Part shown: positions 51,029-60,820 of the stretch, in pieces
Layout: each line of letters starts with the position of its first letter
How positions within the stretch are numbered: the first letter of the stretch is position 1
Assembly: GCA_023390115.1 (NCBI GenBank)
Contig: JAEWDM010000026.1
Coordinates: forward strand, 1-64,000
Source: Bacillota bacterium
Lineage (GTDB): Bacteria; Bacillota; Clostridia; Acetivibrionales; DSM-27016
Length of the DNA: 64,000 nucleotides
Direction: 5' to 3'
Translations under genes and position numbers: made by a program
Notes under the pieces: model-generated
Seen by the model: the letters and a program-made list of their open reading frames with translations, nothing else
Database searches by the model: none
Told to the model about the DNA's origin: nothing

Positions 51029-52975
51029 ATGGGAATGATGAACAAAAAGACTGTTGAGGACATTGGCGTAAAAGACAAAAAGGTTATAGTGAGAGTTGAC
51101 TTTAATGTACCGTTGGATGAAAACAGAAAAATAACCGACGATAAGAGAATTGTGGGGGCACTCCCTACTATCAAGTATCTTATTGAAAATGGCGCGAAAA
51201 CCATACTGGTTTCCCATCTGGGAAGGCCTAAGAATGGTTTTGAGGATAAATACAGCATGAAGCCTACTGCTGAAAGGCTGAGCGAGCTGTTGGGAAAAGA
51301 AGTGATTATGGCTGCCGACGTTATAGGTGAGGATGCAAAGGCTAAGGCTGCAAGCCTTAAGTCCGGGGAAGTCTTAATGCTGGAGAATGTAAGGTTTCAT
51401 AAGGAGGAGGAAAAGAATAATGCGGATTTTGCAAAGGAGCTTGCTTCTCTGGCTGAAATTTTTGTAAACGACGCATTCGGAACGGCCCACAGGGCACATG
51501 CCTCTACCGCAGGCCTTGCAGATTATCTCCCCGCAGTATGCGGATTCCTTATTCAAAAAGAGCTGAACTTCATGGGCAAGGCTCTTGCAAATCCTGCAAG
51601 GCCTTTTGTTGCAATACTTGGAGGTGCTAAGGTTTCTGACAAAATTGCTGTTATAGAAAACCTTATAGATAAGGTGGACACTCTTATAATCGGCGGAGGT
51701 ATGGCATATACCTTTTTAAAGGCAAAGGGCTACAAGATAGGTAATTCAATATGTGAAAACGACAAGCTTGATCTTGCAAAGAGCCTGATGGAAAAAGCTG
51801 AAAAGAAGGGGATTAATTTAATGCTGCCTATAGAAAGTATTGTAGGACAGGAATTTAAAAACGATACCGATTATAAGTGTGTGCCGTCCGACAACATGCC
51901 CGACGGCTGGATGGGAATGGATATAGGTTCTCTTACAATAGAGAAGTTTTCGAAGGAAATTAAAAAGGCAAAGACAGTTATCTGGAACGGGCCTATGGGA
52001 GTATTTGAATTCCCTAACTTTGCGACAGGCACAAAGGAAATTGCAAAAGCAGTTGCGGAATCGGGCTCTATCTCTATAGTAGGAGGAGGAGATTCGGCTG
52101 CTGCTGTTGAGCAATTGGGCTTTGCGGATAAAATAACGCATATTTCCACAGGCGGAGGTGCTTCGCTTGAATTCCTTGAAGGCAAGGAGCTTCCCGGAAT
52201 AGCTGTATTAATGGATAAGAATTCAAGGAAAAAAATTGCTGCAGGAAACTGGAAAATGAATAAGACAGCAAAAGAGGCAGTAGAATTTGTAGAGGCTTTA
52301 AAGCCAAGAGTAGCAAATGCCGATGCTGAGGTGGTTGTTGGAGTGCCTTTTGTGTGCATACCAGGTGTAAAAAGCGCTGTAGAAGGCTCAAATATAAAGG
52401 TAGCCGCCCAGAATATGCACTGGGAGGAGAAGGGCGCATTCACAGGAGAGATTTCAGGAGCTATGCTTTCAGATCTGGGTGTTGACTATGTTATAATAGG
52501 ACATTCGGAAAGAAGGCAGTACTTTGCAGAAACGGATGAGACGGTAAACAGGAAGGCTCATGCCGTATTTAAATATGGAATGACACCTATAATCTGTGTG
52601 GGTGAATCCCTTACTCAAAGAGAGCAGGGCATAATGCCCGACCTTATCAGGTACCAGGTTAAAATAGCACTGCTGGGCCTCAGCGCGGAGCAGGTTAAGA
52701 AGCTGGTTATAGCATATGAACCGATATGGGCTATAGGTACAGGAAAGACTGCGACAAATGAGCAGGCAAACGAGGTTTGTGCAATCATAAGAGAAACAGT
52801 AAAGGCACTGTATGGCGGAGATACCTCGGATGCTGTGAGAATCCAGTATGGAGGAAGCGTAACCGCTGCAAATGCAGGAGAGCTTTTTGCAATGTCCGAT
52901 ATAGACGGAGGCCTGGTAGGAGGAGCGAGCTTAAAGCTTGATGACTTTGAAAAGATTGCTAAATACAATAAATAA
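51029..52975 (+). CDS. pgk-tpi: Phosphoglycerate kinase-triosephosphate isomerase fusion
   Basis: One 648-residue frame encodes two glycolytic enzymes. The ATG at 51029 follows AGGAGGG by 8 nt. Residues about 1-397 are phosphoglycerate kinase (VIVRVDFNVPLD, LVSHLGRPK, GGGDSAAAV). After a short join (VLMDKNSRKK) the triosephosphate isomerase follows, with AAGNWKMN, the catalytic His in IIGHSERR and Glu in YEPIWAIGTG. Such fusions are known, for example in Thermotoga maritima. gpmI follows 140 nt downstream; no gap gene is present here. Confidence 0.96.
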   Translation: MGMMNKKTVEDIGVKDKKVIVRVDFNVPLDENRKITDDKRIVGALPTIKYLIENGAKTILVSHLGRPKNGFEDKYSMKPTAERLSELLGKEVIMAADVIGEDAKAKAASLKSGEVLMLENVRFHKEEEKNNADFAKELASLAEIFVNDAFGTAHRAHASTAGLADYLPAVCGFLIQKELNFMGKALANPARPFVAILGGAKVSDKIAVIENLIDKVDTLIIGGGMAYTFLKAKGYKIGNSICENDKLDLAKSLMEKAEKKGINLMLPIESIVGQEFKNDTDYKCVPSDNMPDGWMGMDIGSLTIEKFSKEIKKAKTVIWNGPMGVFEFPNFATGTKEIAKAVAESGSISIVGGGDSAAAVEQLGFADKITHISTGGGASLEFLEGKELPGIAVLMDKNSRKKIAAGNWKMNKTAKEAVEFVEALKPRVANADAEVVVGVPFVCIPGVKSAVEGSNIKVAAQNMHWEEKGAFTGEISGAMLSDLGVDYVIIGHSERRQYFAETDETVNRKAHAVFKYGMTPIICVGESLTQREQGIMPDLIRYQVKIALLGLSAEQVKKLVIAYEPIWAIGTGKTATNEQANEVCAIIRETVKALYGGDTSDAVRIQYGGSVTAANAGELFAMSDIDGGLVGGASLKLDDFEKIAKYNK

Positions 52976-53115
52976 TTTACGGCTGTATTGCTTTGGTCAC
53001 AATTAAAATATAAATGTTACTATAAGTTAAGGCTAAGGTTAAATCAATCTTAGTCTTAACTTATAATATGACTTAAGCATTAGGGCAATTTATAAAATGA
53101 AACGGAGAGTGAAAT

Positions 53116-54651
53116 ATGAAAGGTAATAAATTAGTTGCGTTAATTATTCTTGACGGATTTGGAATAAACCCCAGGGAGGACGGCAATGCCATAAAAGCCG
53201 CAAGCAAGCCTAATATAGACAGGCTTTTAGAGAAATACCCAAACACCGTTGTTCATACCAGCGGTATGGATGTGGGCTTGCCGGACGGACAGATGGGGAA
53301 TTCGGAGGTTGGGCATACGAATATAGGAGCGGGCAGGATTGTTTATCAGGAGCTCACCAGAATAACAAAGTCCATACAGGACGGAGATTTTTTCGGGAAG
53401 GAGGAATTCCTTGACGCAATTGACAACTGTAAAAGCAAGGGTACAAAGCTTCACCTGTTCGGACTGCTTTCCGACGGCGGTGTACACAGCCACAGCACGC
53501 ACCTGTATGCACTGGTTGAGCTGGCTAAAAGGCAGGGGCTAAAGGATATATATGTACATTGCTTTTTCGACGGAAGGGATGTCCCTCCCGACAGTGCAAA
53601 GGCATATGTTGAGGAGCTTGAGCAAAAGCTTTCCGGCATAGGAGCAGGAAAAATTGCTTCTGTTATGGGACGGTACTATTCCATGGACAGGGATAACAGA
53701 TGGGACAGGGTAAAGCTGGCATATGACGCTATGGTGCTGGGAGAGGGCCTTTCTGCCGAAAGTGCCGCGCAGGCTGTTGCGGAGTCCTATGCAAGAAATG
53801 AGCTGGATGAGTTTGTAAAGCCTACTGTAATACTCAGTGCGGGCAATGCCTCAAGGATAGAGGAAAATGATTCTGTGGTATTCTTCAACTTCAGGCCCGA
53901 CAGGGCAAGGGAAATCACCAGAACCTTTGTTGATCCTGAGTTTAAAGGATTTGAGAGAGCAAAGGGCTTCTTCCCTCTGCACTATGTATGCATGACCCAG
54001 TATGACAAAACAATTCCGAATGTAACGGTTGCATTTAAACCTCAAAGCCTTTCAAATACTTTCGGGGAATATATAAGCAGGCTTGGCTTCAAGCAGCTCA
54101 GGATAGCTGAGACGGAGAAATATGCGCATGTGACCTTCTTCTTTAATGGAGGGGTTGAAACGATGTATGAGGGAGAGGACAGGGTGCTGGTGCCTTCACC
54201 GAAGGTTGCCACCTACGACTTAAAGCCTGAAATGAGCGCATATGAAGTAACTGATGAGATATTAAAGAAGATCGCTTCAAAGGACTACGATTCAATAATT
54301 TTGAATTATGCAAACTGTGATATGGTGGGACATACCGGAGTGTTTGACGCTGCCAAGACCGCTGTTGAGGCCATAGATGAGTGCTTAGGGCGTGTGGTGG
54401 CCGCAATAGAGGAGCAGGGAGGAGTTGCCCTGATTACTGCGGATCACGGAAATGCAGAGCAGATGCTTGATTATGAAACGGGAGGGCCCTTTACCGCTCA
54501 TACGACAAATGTTGTACCGTTAATAGGGGTCGGCCTTGGGGGAGCGTCGCTTAAGGAAGGCAAGCTTGCCGATCTTGCACCTACCATGCTTGACATAATG
54601 GGCCTTGAAAAGCCCGGGGAAATGACTGGAGCTTCGCTTCTTCAAAAATAG
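53116..54651 (+). CDS. gpmI: 2,3-bisphosphoglycerate-independent phosphoglycerate mutase
   Basis: This manganese enzyme interconverts 3- and 2-phosphoglycerate. At 511 residues it has the standard length. The metal-binding Asp in LIILDGFGIN and the catalytic Ser in QMGNSEVGHTNIG near 62 are visible, as are the HGNAEQML and HTTNVVP metal segments at the C-terminus. GGAGAG precedes ATG. It lies between pgk-tpi and eno in the lower glycolytic order. Confidence 0.97.
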   Translation: MKGNKLVALIILDGFGINPREDGNAIKAASKPNIDRLLEKYPNTVVHTSGMDVGLPDGQMGNSEVGHTNIGAGRIVYQELTRITKSIQDGDFFGKEEFLDAIDNCKSKGTKLHLFGLLSDGGVHSHSTHLYALVELAKRQGLKDIYVHCFFDGRDVPPDSAKAYVEELEQKLSGIGAGKIASVMGRYYSMDRDNRWDRVKLAYDAMVLGEGLSAESAAQAVAESYARNELDEFVKPTVILSAGNASRIEENDSVVFFNFRPDRAREITRTFVDPEFKGFERAKGFFPLHYVCMTQYDKTIPNVTVAFKPQSLSNTFGEYISRLGFKQLRIAETEKYAHVTFFFNGGVETMYEGEDRVLVPSPKVATYDLKPEMSAYEVTDEILKKIASKDYDSIILNYANCDMVGHTGVFDAAKTAVEAIDECLGRVVAAIEEQGGVALITADHGNAEQMLDYETGGPFTAHTTNVVPLIGVGLGGASLKEGKLADLAPTMLDIMGLEKPGEMTGASLLQK

Positions 54652-54662
54652 CCAATACTTAA

Positions 54663-54699
54663 CCCCTGGCCACTCTTTAGAAAATAGAGGGGCCGGGGG
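54663..54699 (+). terminator. Hairpin after gpmI
   Basis: CCCCTGGCC (54663-54671) pairs with GGCCGGGGG (54691-54699) apart from one mismatch, with more pairing inside. No T run follows directly. It may end both convergent genes. Confidence 0.5.
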
Positions 54700-54735
54700 C
54701 TAAGTTAATTCTTCACCTGCATTACAGGTGTTTTA

Positions 54736-55272
54736 TTAAAGCTGTGCCTCTCCGGGATGCCAGTCTATAGGGCACAGGCCGCCGGATTGAAGCCCTTGCA
54801 GCACCCTCAAGGTTTCGTCCACGCTTCTTCCAACGTTTAAATCATGTATAACGGAATATTTAACAACACCTTTGGGGTCTATTATGAATAAGCCCCTCAA
54901 GGCTATCCCTTCCTCCTCAAGAAGTACACCATAATTTCTGGATACCTCTTTGGTTATGTCGGACGCAAGAGGATAATTGATTTTGCCAAGGCCGCCGTTT
55001 TCCGGGCCGGAATTAATCCACGCCTTGTGTGAATGCTTGCTGTCTATGCTTACACCGAGAACCTCGGCATTCAGCTCCTTAAATTCAGCTATTCTTCTGC
55101 TTATTCCCGATATTTCGGTCGGGCACACAAAGGTGAAATCAAGCGGATAAAAGAATAAAACTAGCCATTTGCCTTTATAACTGCACAAATCTACAGATGT
55201 AAAGCTGTCTCCGCCGCCTTCCACCGCCTCCATCTTGAAATGGGGAGCCTCCATACCTACCAGTCTTTCCAT
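54736..55272 (-). CDS. Peroxiredoxin, typical 2-Cys (AhpC type)
   Basis: A thiol peroxidase of 178 residues. The peroxidatic cysteine is in FTFVCPTEIS near 50 and the resolving cysteine in GGLCPIDWHPGE near 168, as in typical 2-Cys Prx1/AhpC enzymes. The C-terminal tail is short. It stands alone, divergent from eno, and has a strong site at its start. No reductase gene is adjacent. Confidence 0.93.
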   Translation of the reverse strand: MERLVGMEAPHFKMEAVEGGGDSFTSVDLCSYKGKWLVLFFYPLDFTFVCPTEISGISRRIAEFKELNAEVLGVSIDSKHSHKAWINSGPENGGLGKINYPLASDITKEVSRNYGVLLEEEGIALRGLFIIDPKGVVKYSVIHDLNVGRSVDETLRVLQGLQSGGLCPIDWHPGEAQL

Positions 55273-55569
55273 AATTTTTACCTCCTTATTTTAAATTAAT
55301 AGTACTATACCAATGTAGCAAAGTTACCATTAAGCTTATGCGGAAATTATTGTAATTGCTGCACTATGGCTTTAATATACCCTGTTTTTATAATAAATAA
55401 CTAAATACAAAAAATAAGTCAAAATCTTTTTATGCTTGCAGATTTAATTTTTAAAATTGGGTTAAAATAACGTTATAATAAAAATTAAAGACTAAATTTT
55501 GTTTACATTTTCAAAATGTTAGGGTATTCTTAATAATGTAAAACTTATATACGGGAGGGATAATTAAAC
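55273..55569 (+). promoter_or_regulatory. Divergent intergenic region with putative eno promoter
   Basis: TTTACA (55502-55507), 17 bp, TATTCT (55525-55530) lie 40 bp before eno. The rest of the AT-rich region between the peroxiredoxin and eno genes shows no other clear element. Confidence 0.45.
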
Positions 55570-56871
55570 ATGAAGCAATACTTGGAAATTGAAAGCGTTT
55601 TTGCCAGAGAGATACTGGACTCAAGAGGCAATCCGACTGTTGAGGTGGAGGTAATAGCCGAAGGCGGATTTGTAGGAAGGGCTGCGGTGCCTTCGGGAGC
55701 ATCTACGGGAGCTTTTGAGGCTATAGAGCTTAGAGACGGGGACAAGGACAGATACCTTGGAAAGGGTGTTCAGAAGGCTGTAGATAATGTTAATGATATC
55801 ATTGCTCCTGAAGTGGAGGGCATGAATGTTTTTGATCAAATCGCCATAGACCGCTTAATGATAGAGCTGGATGGAACGCCAAACAAGGCCAAGCTGGGGG
55901 CTAACGCCATATTGGGCGTTTCGCTGGCGACTGCAAAGGCAGCGGCTGAAGCACTTGGATTGAGTCTGTACCAGTACATAGGAGGCGTAAATGCAAAGAC
56001 TCTTCCTGTGCCTATGATGAATATTATAAATGGAGGCAAGCATGCCGACAACAGCGTAAATATACAGGAGTTTATGATAATGCCTGTCGGTGCGTGCTGC
56101 TTTAAGACAGCTCTTCAGATGTGCGCCGAGGTTTTCCATAATCTCAAGAAGGTGCTGAGCGGCAAGGGATACAGCACGGCAGTGGGTGATGAGGGAGGCT
56201 TTGCGCCCAATCTCAAAACCGACGAGGAAGCGATTCAGGTTATAATTGAGGCTGTGGAAAAAGCGGGATATAAGCCCGGTGACGACTTCAGGATAGCTAT
56301 AGACGCTGCTGCAACGGAAATGTATCAGGAGGACGGAACCTATTTCTTCTGGAAAACGGGTATAAGGAAGAGCAAGCAGGAAATGGTGGATTTCTGGGCG
56401 GATCTGGCTGAAAGGTATCCTATCATTTCTCTTGAGGATGGCGTATCGGAAGAGGACTGGGAGGGCTGGAAGATGCTCACCGAAAGGATAGGCTCCAAGA
56501 TTCAGCTTGTTGGAGACGACCTGTTTGTTACAAATACCGAGAGACTGAAAAAGGGAATAGATATGGGTGTTGCCAACTCAATACTCATAAAGGTTAATCA
56601 GATAGGCTCTCTTACAGAAACGCTGGAGGCTATTGAAATGGCTAACAGAGCGGGATATACCGCAGTTACCTCGCACAGGTCCGGTGAGACTGAGGATGCT
56701 ACGATAGCAGACATCGCGGTTGCGACAAATTCGGGACAAATCAAAACGGGTGCGCCTTCAAGGACTGACCGTGTTGCCAAGTACAACCAGCTTCTGAGGA
56801 TAGAGGAGGAATTGGGGGAGGTTGCCGAATATCCCGGTTTAAGTGCCTGGTTTAATCTTAAAAGCAAGTAG
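55570..56871 (+). CDS. eno: Enolase
   Basis: Enolase dehydrates 2-phosphoglycerate to phosphoenolpyruvate. It has 433 residues, the usual length. AREILDSRGNPTVEVEV at the start, GDEGGFAP near 207, the metal-binding ISLEDG near 293 and the lysine and SHRSGETED loop near 340-380 are all present. GGAGGG lies upstream of the ATG. A terminator follows. Confidence 0.98.
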   Translation: MKQYLEIESVFAREILDSRGNPTVEVEVIAEGGFVGRAAVPSGASTGAFEAIELRDGDKDRYLGKGVQKAVDNVNDIIAPEVEGMNVFDQIAIDRLMIELDGTPNKAKLGANAILGVSLATAKAAAEALGLSLYQYIGGVNAKTLPVPMMNIINGGKHADNSVNIQEFMIMPVGACCFKTALQMCAEVFHNLKKVLSGKGYSTAVGDEGGFAPNLKTDEEAIQVIIEAVEKAGYKPGDDFRIAIDAAATEMYQEDGTYFFWKTGIRKSKQEMVDFWADLAERYPIISLEDGVSEEDWEGWKMLTERIGSKIQLVGDDLFVTNTERLKKGIDMGVANSILIKVNQIGSLTETLEAIEMANRAGYTAVTSHRSGETEDATIADIAVATNSGQIKTGAPSRTDRVAKYNQLLRIEEELGEVAEYPGLSAWFNLKSK

Positions 56872-56883
56872 AATATTGTTAAT

Positions 56884-56918
56884 AAAAAAAACAAGTCTCT
56901 ATGGCTTGTTTTTTTTTC
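56884..56918 (+). terminator. Terminator of eno
   Basis: AAAACAAGTC and GGCTTGTTTT form a stem with a 5-nt loop, then a run of T. Confidence 0.9.
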
Positions 56919-56966
56919 TATAATATGTTAGAATGATACTTGTCAATTTTTTAGGAGGTGTTTCCT

Positions 56967-57218
56967 TTGAGCGTAGGCGGCTATATTGTAACTGCAATTC
57001 ATATAATATTTGCGTTATCCATTATCGTCATTGTATTATTGCAGTCTGGAAAAACAGCAGGGATATCCGGAGCTATTTCTGGTGGCGCGGAGACTTTTTT
57101 TGGTAAGAACAAGGGCAGGACTATTGATGCATTATTAAGCAAATACACTGCCATTGCTGCTATTGCTTTTCTTATTACCTCAATACTGGTTTATGCTTTT
57201 GCAAGCAAATTAATATAG
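56967..57218 (+). CDS. secG: Protein translocase subunit SecG
   Basis: SecG assists the SecYE channel. The TTG at 56967 is chosen because AGGAGG lies 9 nt upstream; the earlier GTG at 56958 overlaps that site. It gives 83 residues with two membrane segments and the family middle VIVLLQSGKTAGISGAISGG. It is followed by rnr, as in many Firmicutes. Its own terminator lies at 57241. Confidence 0.93.
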   Translation: MSVGGYIVTAIHIIFALSIIVIVLLQSGKTAGISGAISGGAETFFGKNKGRTIDALLSKYTAIAAIAFLITSILVYAFASKLI

Positions 57219-57240
57219 TTGAATATAAAGTAAATACAGT

Positions 57241-57280
57241 AAAGACAAAGGGATTGCAAAGTGTCCCTTTGTCTTTTTTA
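57241..57280 (+). terminator. Terminator of secG
   Basis: AAAGACAAAGGGA (57241-57253) and TCCCTTTGTCTTT (57264-57276) form a perfect 13-bp stem, then T residues follow. Confidence 0.92.
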
Positions 57281-57426
57281 TCTGATGGAAAATACGAATT
57301 AAGTATTAATAATTGTAAATAATAGATATTAGAGATAACAGCGATAGTTAATTATGAATAAGGAGAAAGCGGGCCTGCCGTAAAATAAGTGCCAATTGTG
57401 TTTTTCGGCGGCTCTGTGGTTTTTGT

Positions 57427-59685
57427 ATGAGAGAACAAAGAAAAGAACGGATACTTGCTTTTATGAGAGAGGATGCGTACAAGCCTCTTTTGTTTAAGGA
57501 GCTGTCTGTGGTGCTGGACGTGCCTAAGTCCGATTTAAAGGAGTTTGAAGAGGTAATAGAAGAGCTTGAAGCTGAAGGTAAAATATTCAAGACCCACAAG
57601 GACAGGTATGGAATACCTGACAGAATGAGCCTTGTAGTAGGGCGGCTGCAGGGCAATGAGCGCGGGTACGGCTTCGTAATACCAGACGAGGAGGGGGCAG
57701 GCGACGTTTTTATCACTGCAGAGGCTTTAAACGGCGCTATGCATAACGACAGGGTTATTGCGCGCGTAAGTAAAAAAACGTCGGGGGATAAGCGGTCCGA
57801 GGGGGAGATAATAAGGATTTTGAAGCGTGCCAATAATACTGTTGTAGGGACATTTGAAAATAGCAAATATTTTGGGTTCGTCGTTCCCGATAACACCAGG
57901 ATTTCAGGAGACATATTTATTCCCAGGGATGAATTTAACAATGCCAAGCCGGGGCAAAAGGTTATAGCCGAGCTGGTAAAGTGGCCGGAAAAAAGAAGAA
58001 ATGCCGAGGGGCGTATTGTTGAGATAATTGGAAATATAAATGAGGCGGGAGTAGATATACTGTCCATTATAAAGGCTCATAATTTTGTTGAGGAGTTTCC
58101 CGAGGATGTGATAAAGCAGGCGGATACCATAGAGGATCGCGTAACTGAGGAGATGATCAAGGGAAGACGGGATTTAAGAAACCTTACAATGGTGACTATA
58201 GACGGGGAGGATGCAAAGGATCTTGATGATGCCGTTTCTATAGAAAGGCTTGCTAACGGGCATTACAGGCTGGGAGTGCATATTGCCGATGTAAGCCACT
58301 ACGTAACAGAAGGCTCTCCGCTGGATCAGGAGGCATTGAAAAGGGGTACGAGCGTATATCTTGTTGACAGAGTTATACCCATGCTGCCCAGAAAGCTTTC
58401 CAACGGGATATGCAGCCTTAATCCCCAGGTGGACAGGCTTGCGTTTACCGTCATGATGGACATTGATTCAAACGGAAGGGTAGTCAATCATGAGATTTTT
58501 GACAGCGTGATAAATACAAACGAGAGAATGACATATACAAATGTTTATAAAATATTAGAGGAAAATGACAGTGATCTTATAAGCAGGTATAATTACCTTA
58601 TAGATGACTTTAAGACTATGGAGGAATTGGCGCTGATACTGCGCAAAAAAAGGTTTGCCAGGGGAGCCATTGATTTTGACTTTGAAGAGGCTAAAATTAT
58701 TCTTGATGAAAAGGGCAGGCCTGTAGAGGTCCGGAAGTATGAAATCACCATAGCCAATAAAATTATTGAGGAATTTATGCTTGCATGTAATGAAACTGTG
58801 GCGGAGCATTTTTATTGGGCGAACTGCCCCTTTGTTTATAGAATACATGAGGACCCGGACGCCGAAAAAATCTCTTCATTTAATGAGTTTATACACAATC
58901 TGGGGTATCATGTCAAAGGGATTAATAAAATTCATCCAAGGGCCTTGCAGGAGCTTCTGGAGAGAGTGAAGGGCAAAAGAGAGGAAAGGATAATAAGCAC
59001 TGTAATGCTGCGCTCGCTTCAAAAGGCGAGGTACAGCAACGAGAACGGGGGACATTTCGGCCTGGCGGCAAAGTATTACTGCCACTTTACTTCACCTATA
59101 AGAAGGTACCCTGATCTCATTATACACAGGCTCATGAAGGAGTATATAAAGGGACAAATGGGAATGGACAGGCAGGATGTCCTGAATTCCCGGCTGCCAG
59201 GAGTTGCAAAGCTTTGCTCTGAGAGGGAGAGGGCATCGGAGGAGGCGGAAAGAGAGACTGAAGACTTAAAGAAGGTTGAGTTTATGAAGCAGCAGGAGGG
59301 AGAAGTGTTTGAAGGAATTATTTCAAATGTTACATCCTTCGGAATGTTTATAGAGCTTGACAACACCATAGAGGGGCTTGTAAGGATGAGCAGTATGGAG
59401 GACGACTATTATATATACAATGACAAGCAGTATTATTTGATTGGAGAGCGGAGCAGAAAAATTTACAGAATAGGGGATATAGTGTATGTAAAGCTTGCCA
59501 AGGCTGATATTGCCGCGCGCAAGATTGATTTTGTGCTTGCGGAGCCTCCGCTTTCCGCAGAAGTCAAAAATGAGCCTGAATATATTGAGGAGCAGAAGCC
59601 TGTTAAGAGCAAAATAAAGAAAAAGAGTGTAGATCCCAAGGTTAAAAGAAATATAATGGGCAAGAGCAGAAGAAGAAAATCCTAG
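57427..59685 (+). CDS. rnr: Ribonuclease R
   Basis: RNase R is a 3'-5' exoribonuclease that degrades structured RNA and works in trans-translation. At 752 residues it has full length: an N-terminal HTH-like region, two cold-shock domains (about 75-220), the RNB core with the catalytic aspartates in TIDGEDAKDLDDAVSIE near 262 and an S1 domain near 625-710, followed by a lysine-rich tail. No clear ribosome site precedes ATG 57427. smpB and ssrA, often next to it, are not here. Confidence 0.97.
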   Translation: MREQRKERILAFMREDAYKPLLFKELSVVLDVPKSDLKEFEEVIEELEAEGKIFKTHKDRYGIPDRMSLVVGRLQGNERGYGFVIPDEEGAGDVFITAEALNGAMHNDRVIARVSKKTSGDKRSEGEIIRILKRANNTVVGTFENSKYFGFVVPDNTRISGDIFIPRDEFNNAKPGQKVIAELVKWPEKRRNAEGRIVEIIGNINEAGVDILSIIKAHNFVEEFPEDVIKQADTIEDRVTEEMIKGRRDLRNLTMVTIDGEDAKDLDDAVSIERLANGHYRLGVHIADVSHYVTEGSPLDQEALKRGTSVYLVDRVIPMLPRKLSNGICSLNPQVDRLAFTVMMDIDSNGRVVNHEIFDSVINTNERMTYTNVYKILEENDSDLISRYNYLIDDFKTMEELALILRKKRFARGAIDFDFEEAKIILDEKGRPVEVRKYEITIANKIIEEFMLACNETVAEHFYWANCPFVYRIHEDPDAEKISSFNEFIHNLGYHVKGINKIHPRALQELLERVKGKREERIISTVMLRSLQKARYSNENGGHFGLAAKYYCHFTSPIRRYPDLIIHRLMKEYIKGQMGMDRQDVLNSRLPGVAKLCSERERASEEAERETEDLKKVEFMKQQEGEVFEGIISNVTSFGMFIELDNTIEGLVRMSSMEDDYYIYNDKQYYLIGERSRKIYRIGDIVYVKLAKADIAARKIDFVLAEPPLSAEVKNEPEYIEEQKPVKSKIKKKSVDPKVKRNIMGKSRRRKS

Positions 59686-59724
59686 ATTCAAGTAAGGTCC
59701 GATAATATGGAGGGCGAGCTAAAA

Positions 59725-60174
59725 ATGGTGATTGTGAGTGCCTGTCTTGCGGGTGTAAACTGCAAATATAACGGCAGCAGCAATTTGCACAGGGAAGCGG
59801 AAAGGCTGGTTAAAAGCGGGAAGGCTGTTCCGGTGTGTCCCGAGCAGTTGGGAGGCTGCCCGACACCCCGTCTTAAGGCTGAAATTTTAAACGGCACAGG
59901 CGGAGATGTATTGGATGGAAAATGCATTGTAGTAAAGGAGAATGGAGAAAACACAACGCCGGAATTTATTAAGGGGGCTGAGGAGGTGCTGAAAATAGCC
60001 ATGCTTACAGGAGCAAAAATGGCTGTCTTAAAGTCGGGAAGCCCATCCTGCGGATGTGGAAGCATATATGACGGAACCTTTTCGGGAAATAAAATAAAGG
60101 GCAACGGAGTTACATCCGAGCTTCTTATAAGAAACGGTATAAAGGTTGTTTCGGAAGAGCATCTTAATATTTAA
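59725..60174 (+). CDS. DUF523 family protein
   Basis: A 149-residue protein from ATG 59725 (a longer start at 59707 is possible). It carries the conserved cysteines of DUF523: SACLAGVNCKYNG near the start, VPVCPEQLGGCPTPR near 35-49 and SPSCGCGSIYDG near 110. The cysteine pattern suggests metal or iron-sulfur binding, but no function is established. It follows rnr by 39 nt and may share its transcript. Confidence 0.9.
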   Translation: MVIVSACLAGVNCKYNGSSNLHREAERLVKSGKAVPVCPEQLGGCPTPRLKAEILNGTGGDVLDGKCIVVKENGENTTPEFIKGAEEVLKIAMLTGAKMAVLKSGSPSCGCGSIYDGTFSGNKIKGNGVTSELLIRNGIKVVSEEHLNI

Positions 60175-60201
60175 AAACCGGGCATATATGTCCGGTTTTT
60201 A
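60173..60201. terminator. Bidirectional terminator between convergent genes
   Basis: AAAAACCGG...CCGGTTTTT with loop GCATATATGT; A and T runs on both sides serve the DUF523 gene and the convergent HPr-like gene. Confidence 0.88.
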
Positions 60202-60218
60202 AATAAATAATATATAAA

Positions 60219-60446
60219 TTAAACTAAGAAAGGCTTGATTTCTTCGCAGAAGTTATCGCATACGTCTGTATGGACATCAACCTTAATGGGCTTGCTCAAA
60301 TCAAGGCTGAAAATCCCCATAATTGACTTTGCATCTACAATATACCGACCGGATGTTAAATCAACATCAAAATCGTATTTGTTGACAAAGTTAACGAAAT
60401 CCTTAACATCATTGATTGACTTTAGCATAATGTTGAATGTTTTCAT
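60219..60446 (-). CDS. HPr-like protein lacking the phosphocarrier histidine (Crh-like)
   Basis: A 75-residue HPr-fold protein. The segment VDAKSIMGIFSLDLSKP near residues 37-53 matches the region around Ser46 of HPr, and the Ser is kept. The N-terminal stretch that should hold the active-site His15 (MLKSINDVKDFVNFVNKYDF) has no His. This pattern is that of Crh, which acts in carbon catabolite control through Ser46 phosphorylation but cannot carry PTS phosphate. The assignment to Crh itself is inference. Confidence 0.75.
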   Translation of the reverse strand: MKTFNIMLKSINDVKDFVNFVNKYDFDVDLTSGRYIVDAKSIMGIFSLDLSKPIKVDVHTDVCDNFCEEIKPFLV

Positions 60447-60708
60447 AGCTATACCTCCTTAATAATAGGTGTTGCAATAGTCTGTTCAATTTGAGAACCA
60501 CCTAATATAATATTATCTTTTTTATTGCCTCAAGTCAATGAGGATGTTGTTAAAACTTTCTAAAGCCGTTATTGGAAAATAGACTGAATGTGGCGTTACA
60601 GACGGCTTATAAAAGCTATTGTGCATTATTAACAAACTTTTGTGCGAATTTATGTGAAAATTAAGAAAATACTGTTAATGTAAATGGAAGCCGGGGGCGG
60701 CGTTATAT

Positions 60709-60738
60709 TTGTCAACATGAGGTGAGATAGCGTATAAT
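60709..60738 (+). promoter_or_regulatory. Promoter upstream of mtaB
   Basis: TTGTCA (60709-60714), 18 bp, TATAAT (60733-60738). It lies in the 374-bp region between the HPr-like gene and mtaB, which is otherwise AT-rich without a supported gene. Confidence 0.65.
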
Positions 60739-60820
60739 AGGCTATATGCGGGAAACACCTAACAGTAGGGGTATTTTTATTTACAGAAATAATCTTTGGC
60801 TTTCGGAGGATGCTATAAAG

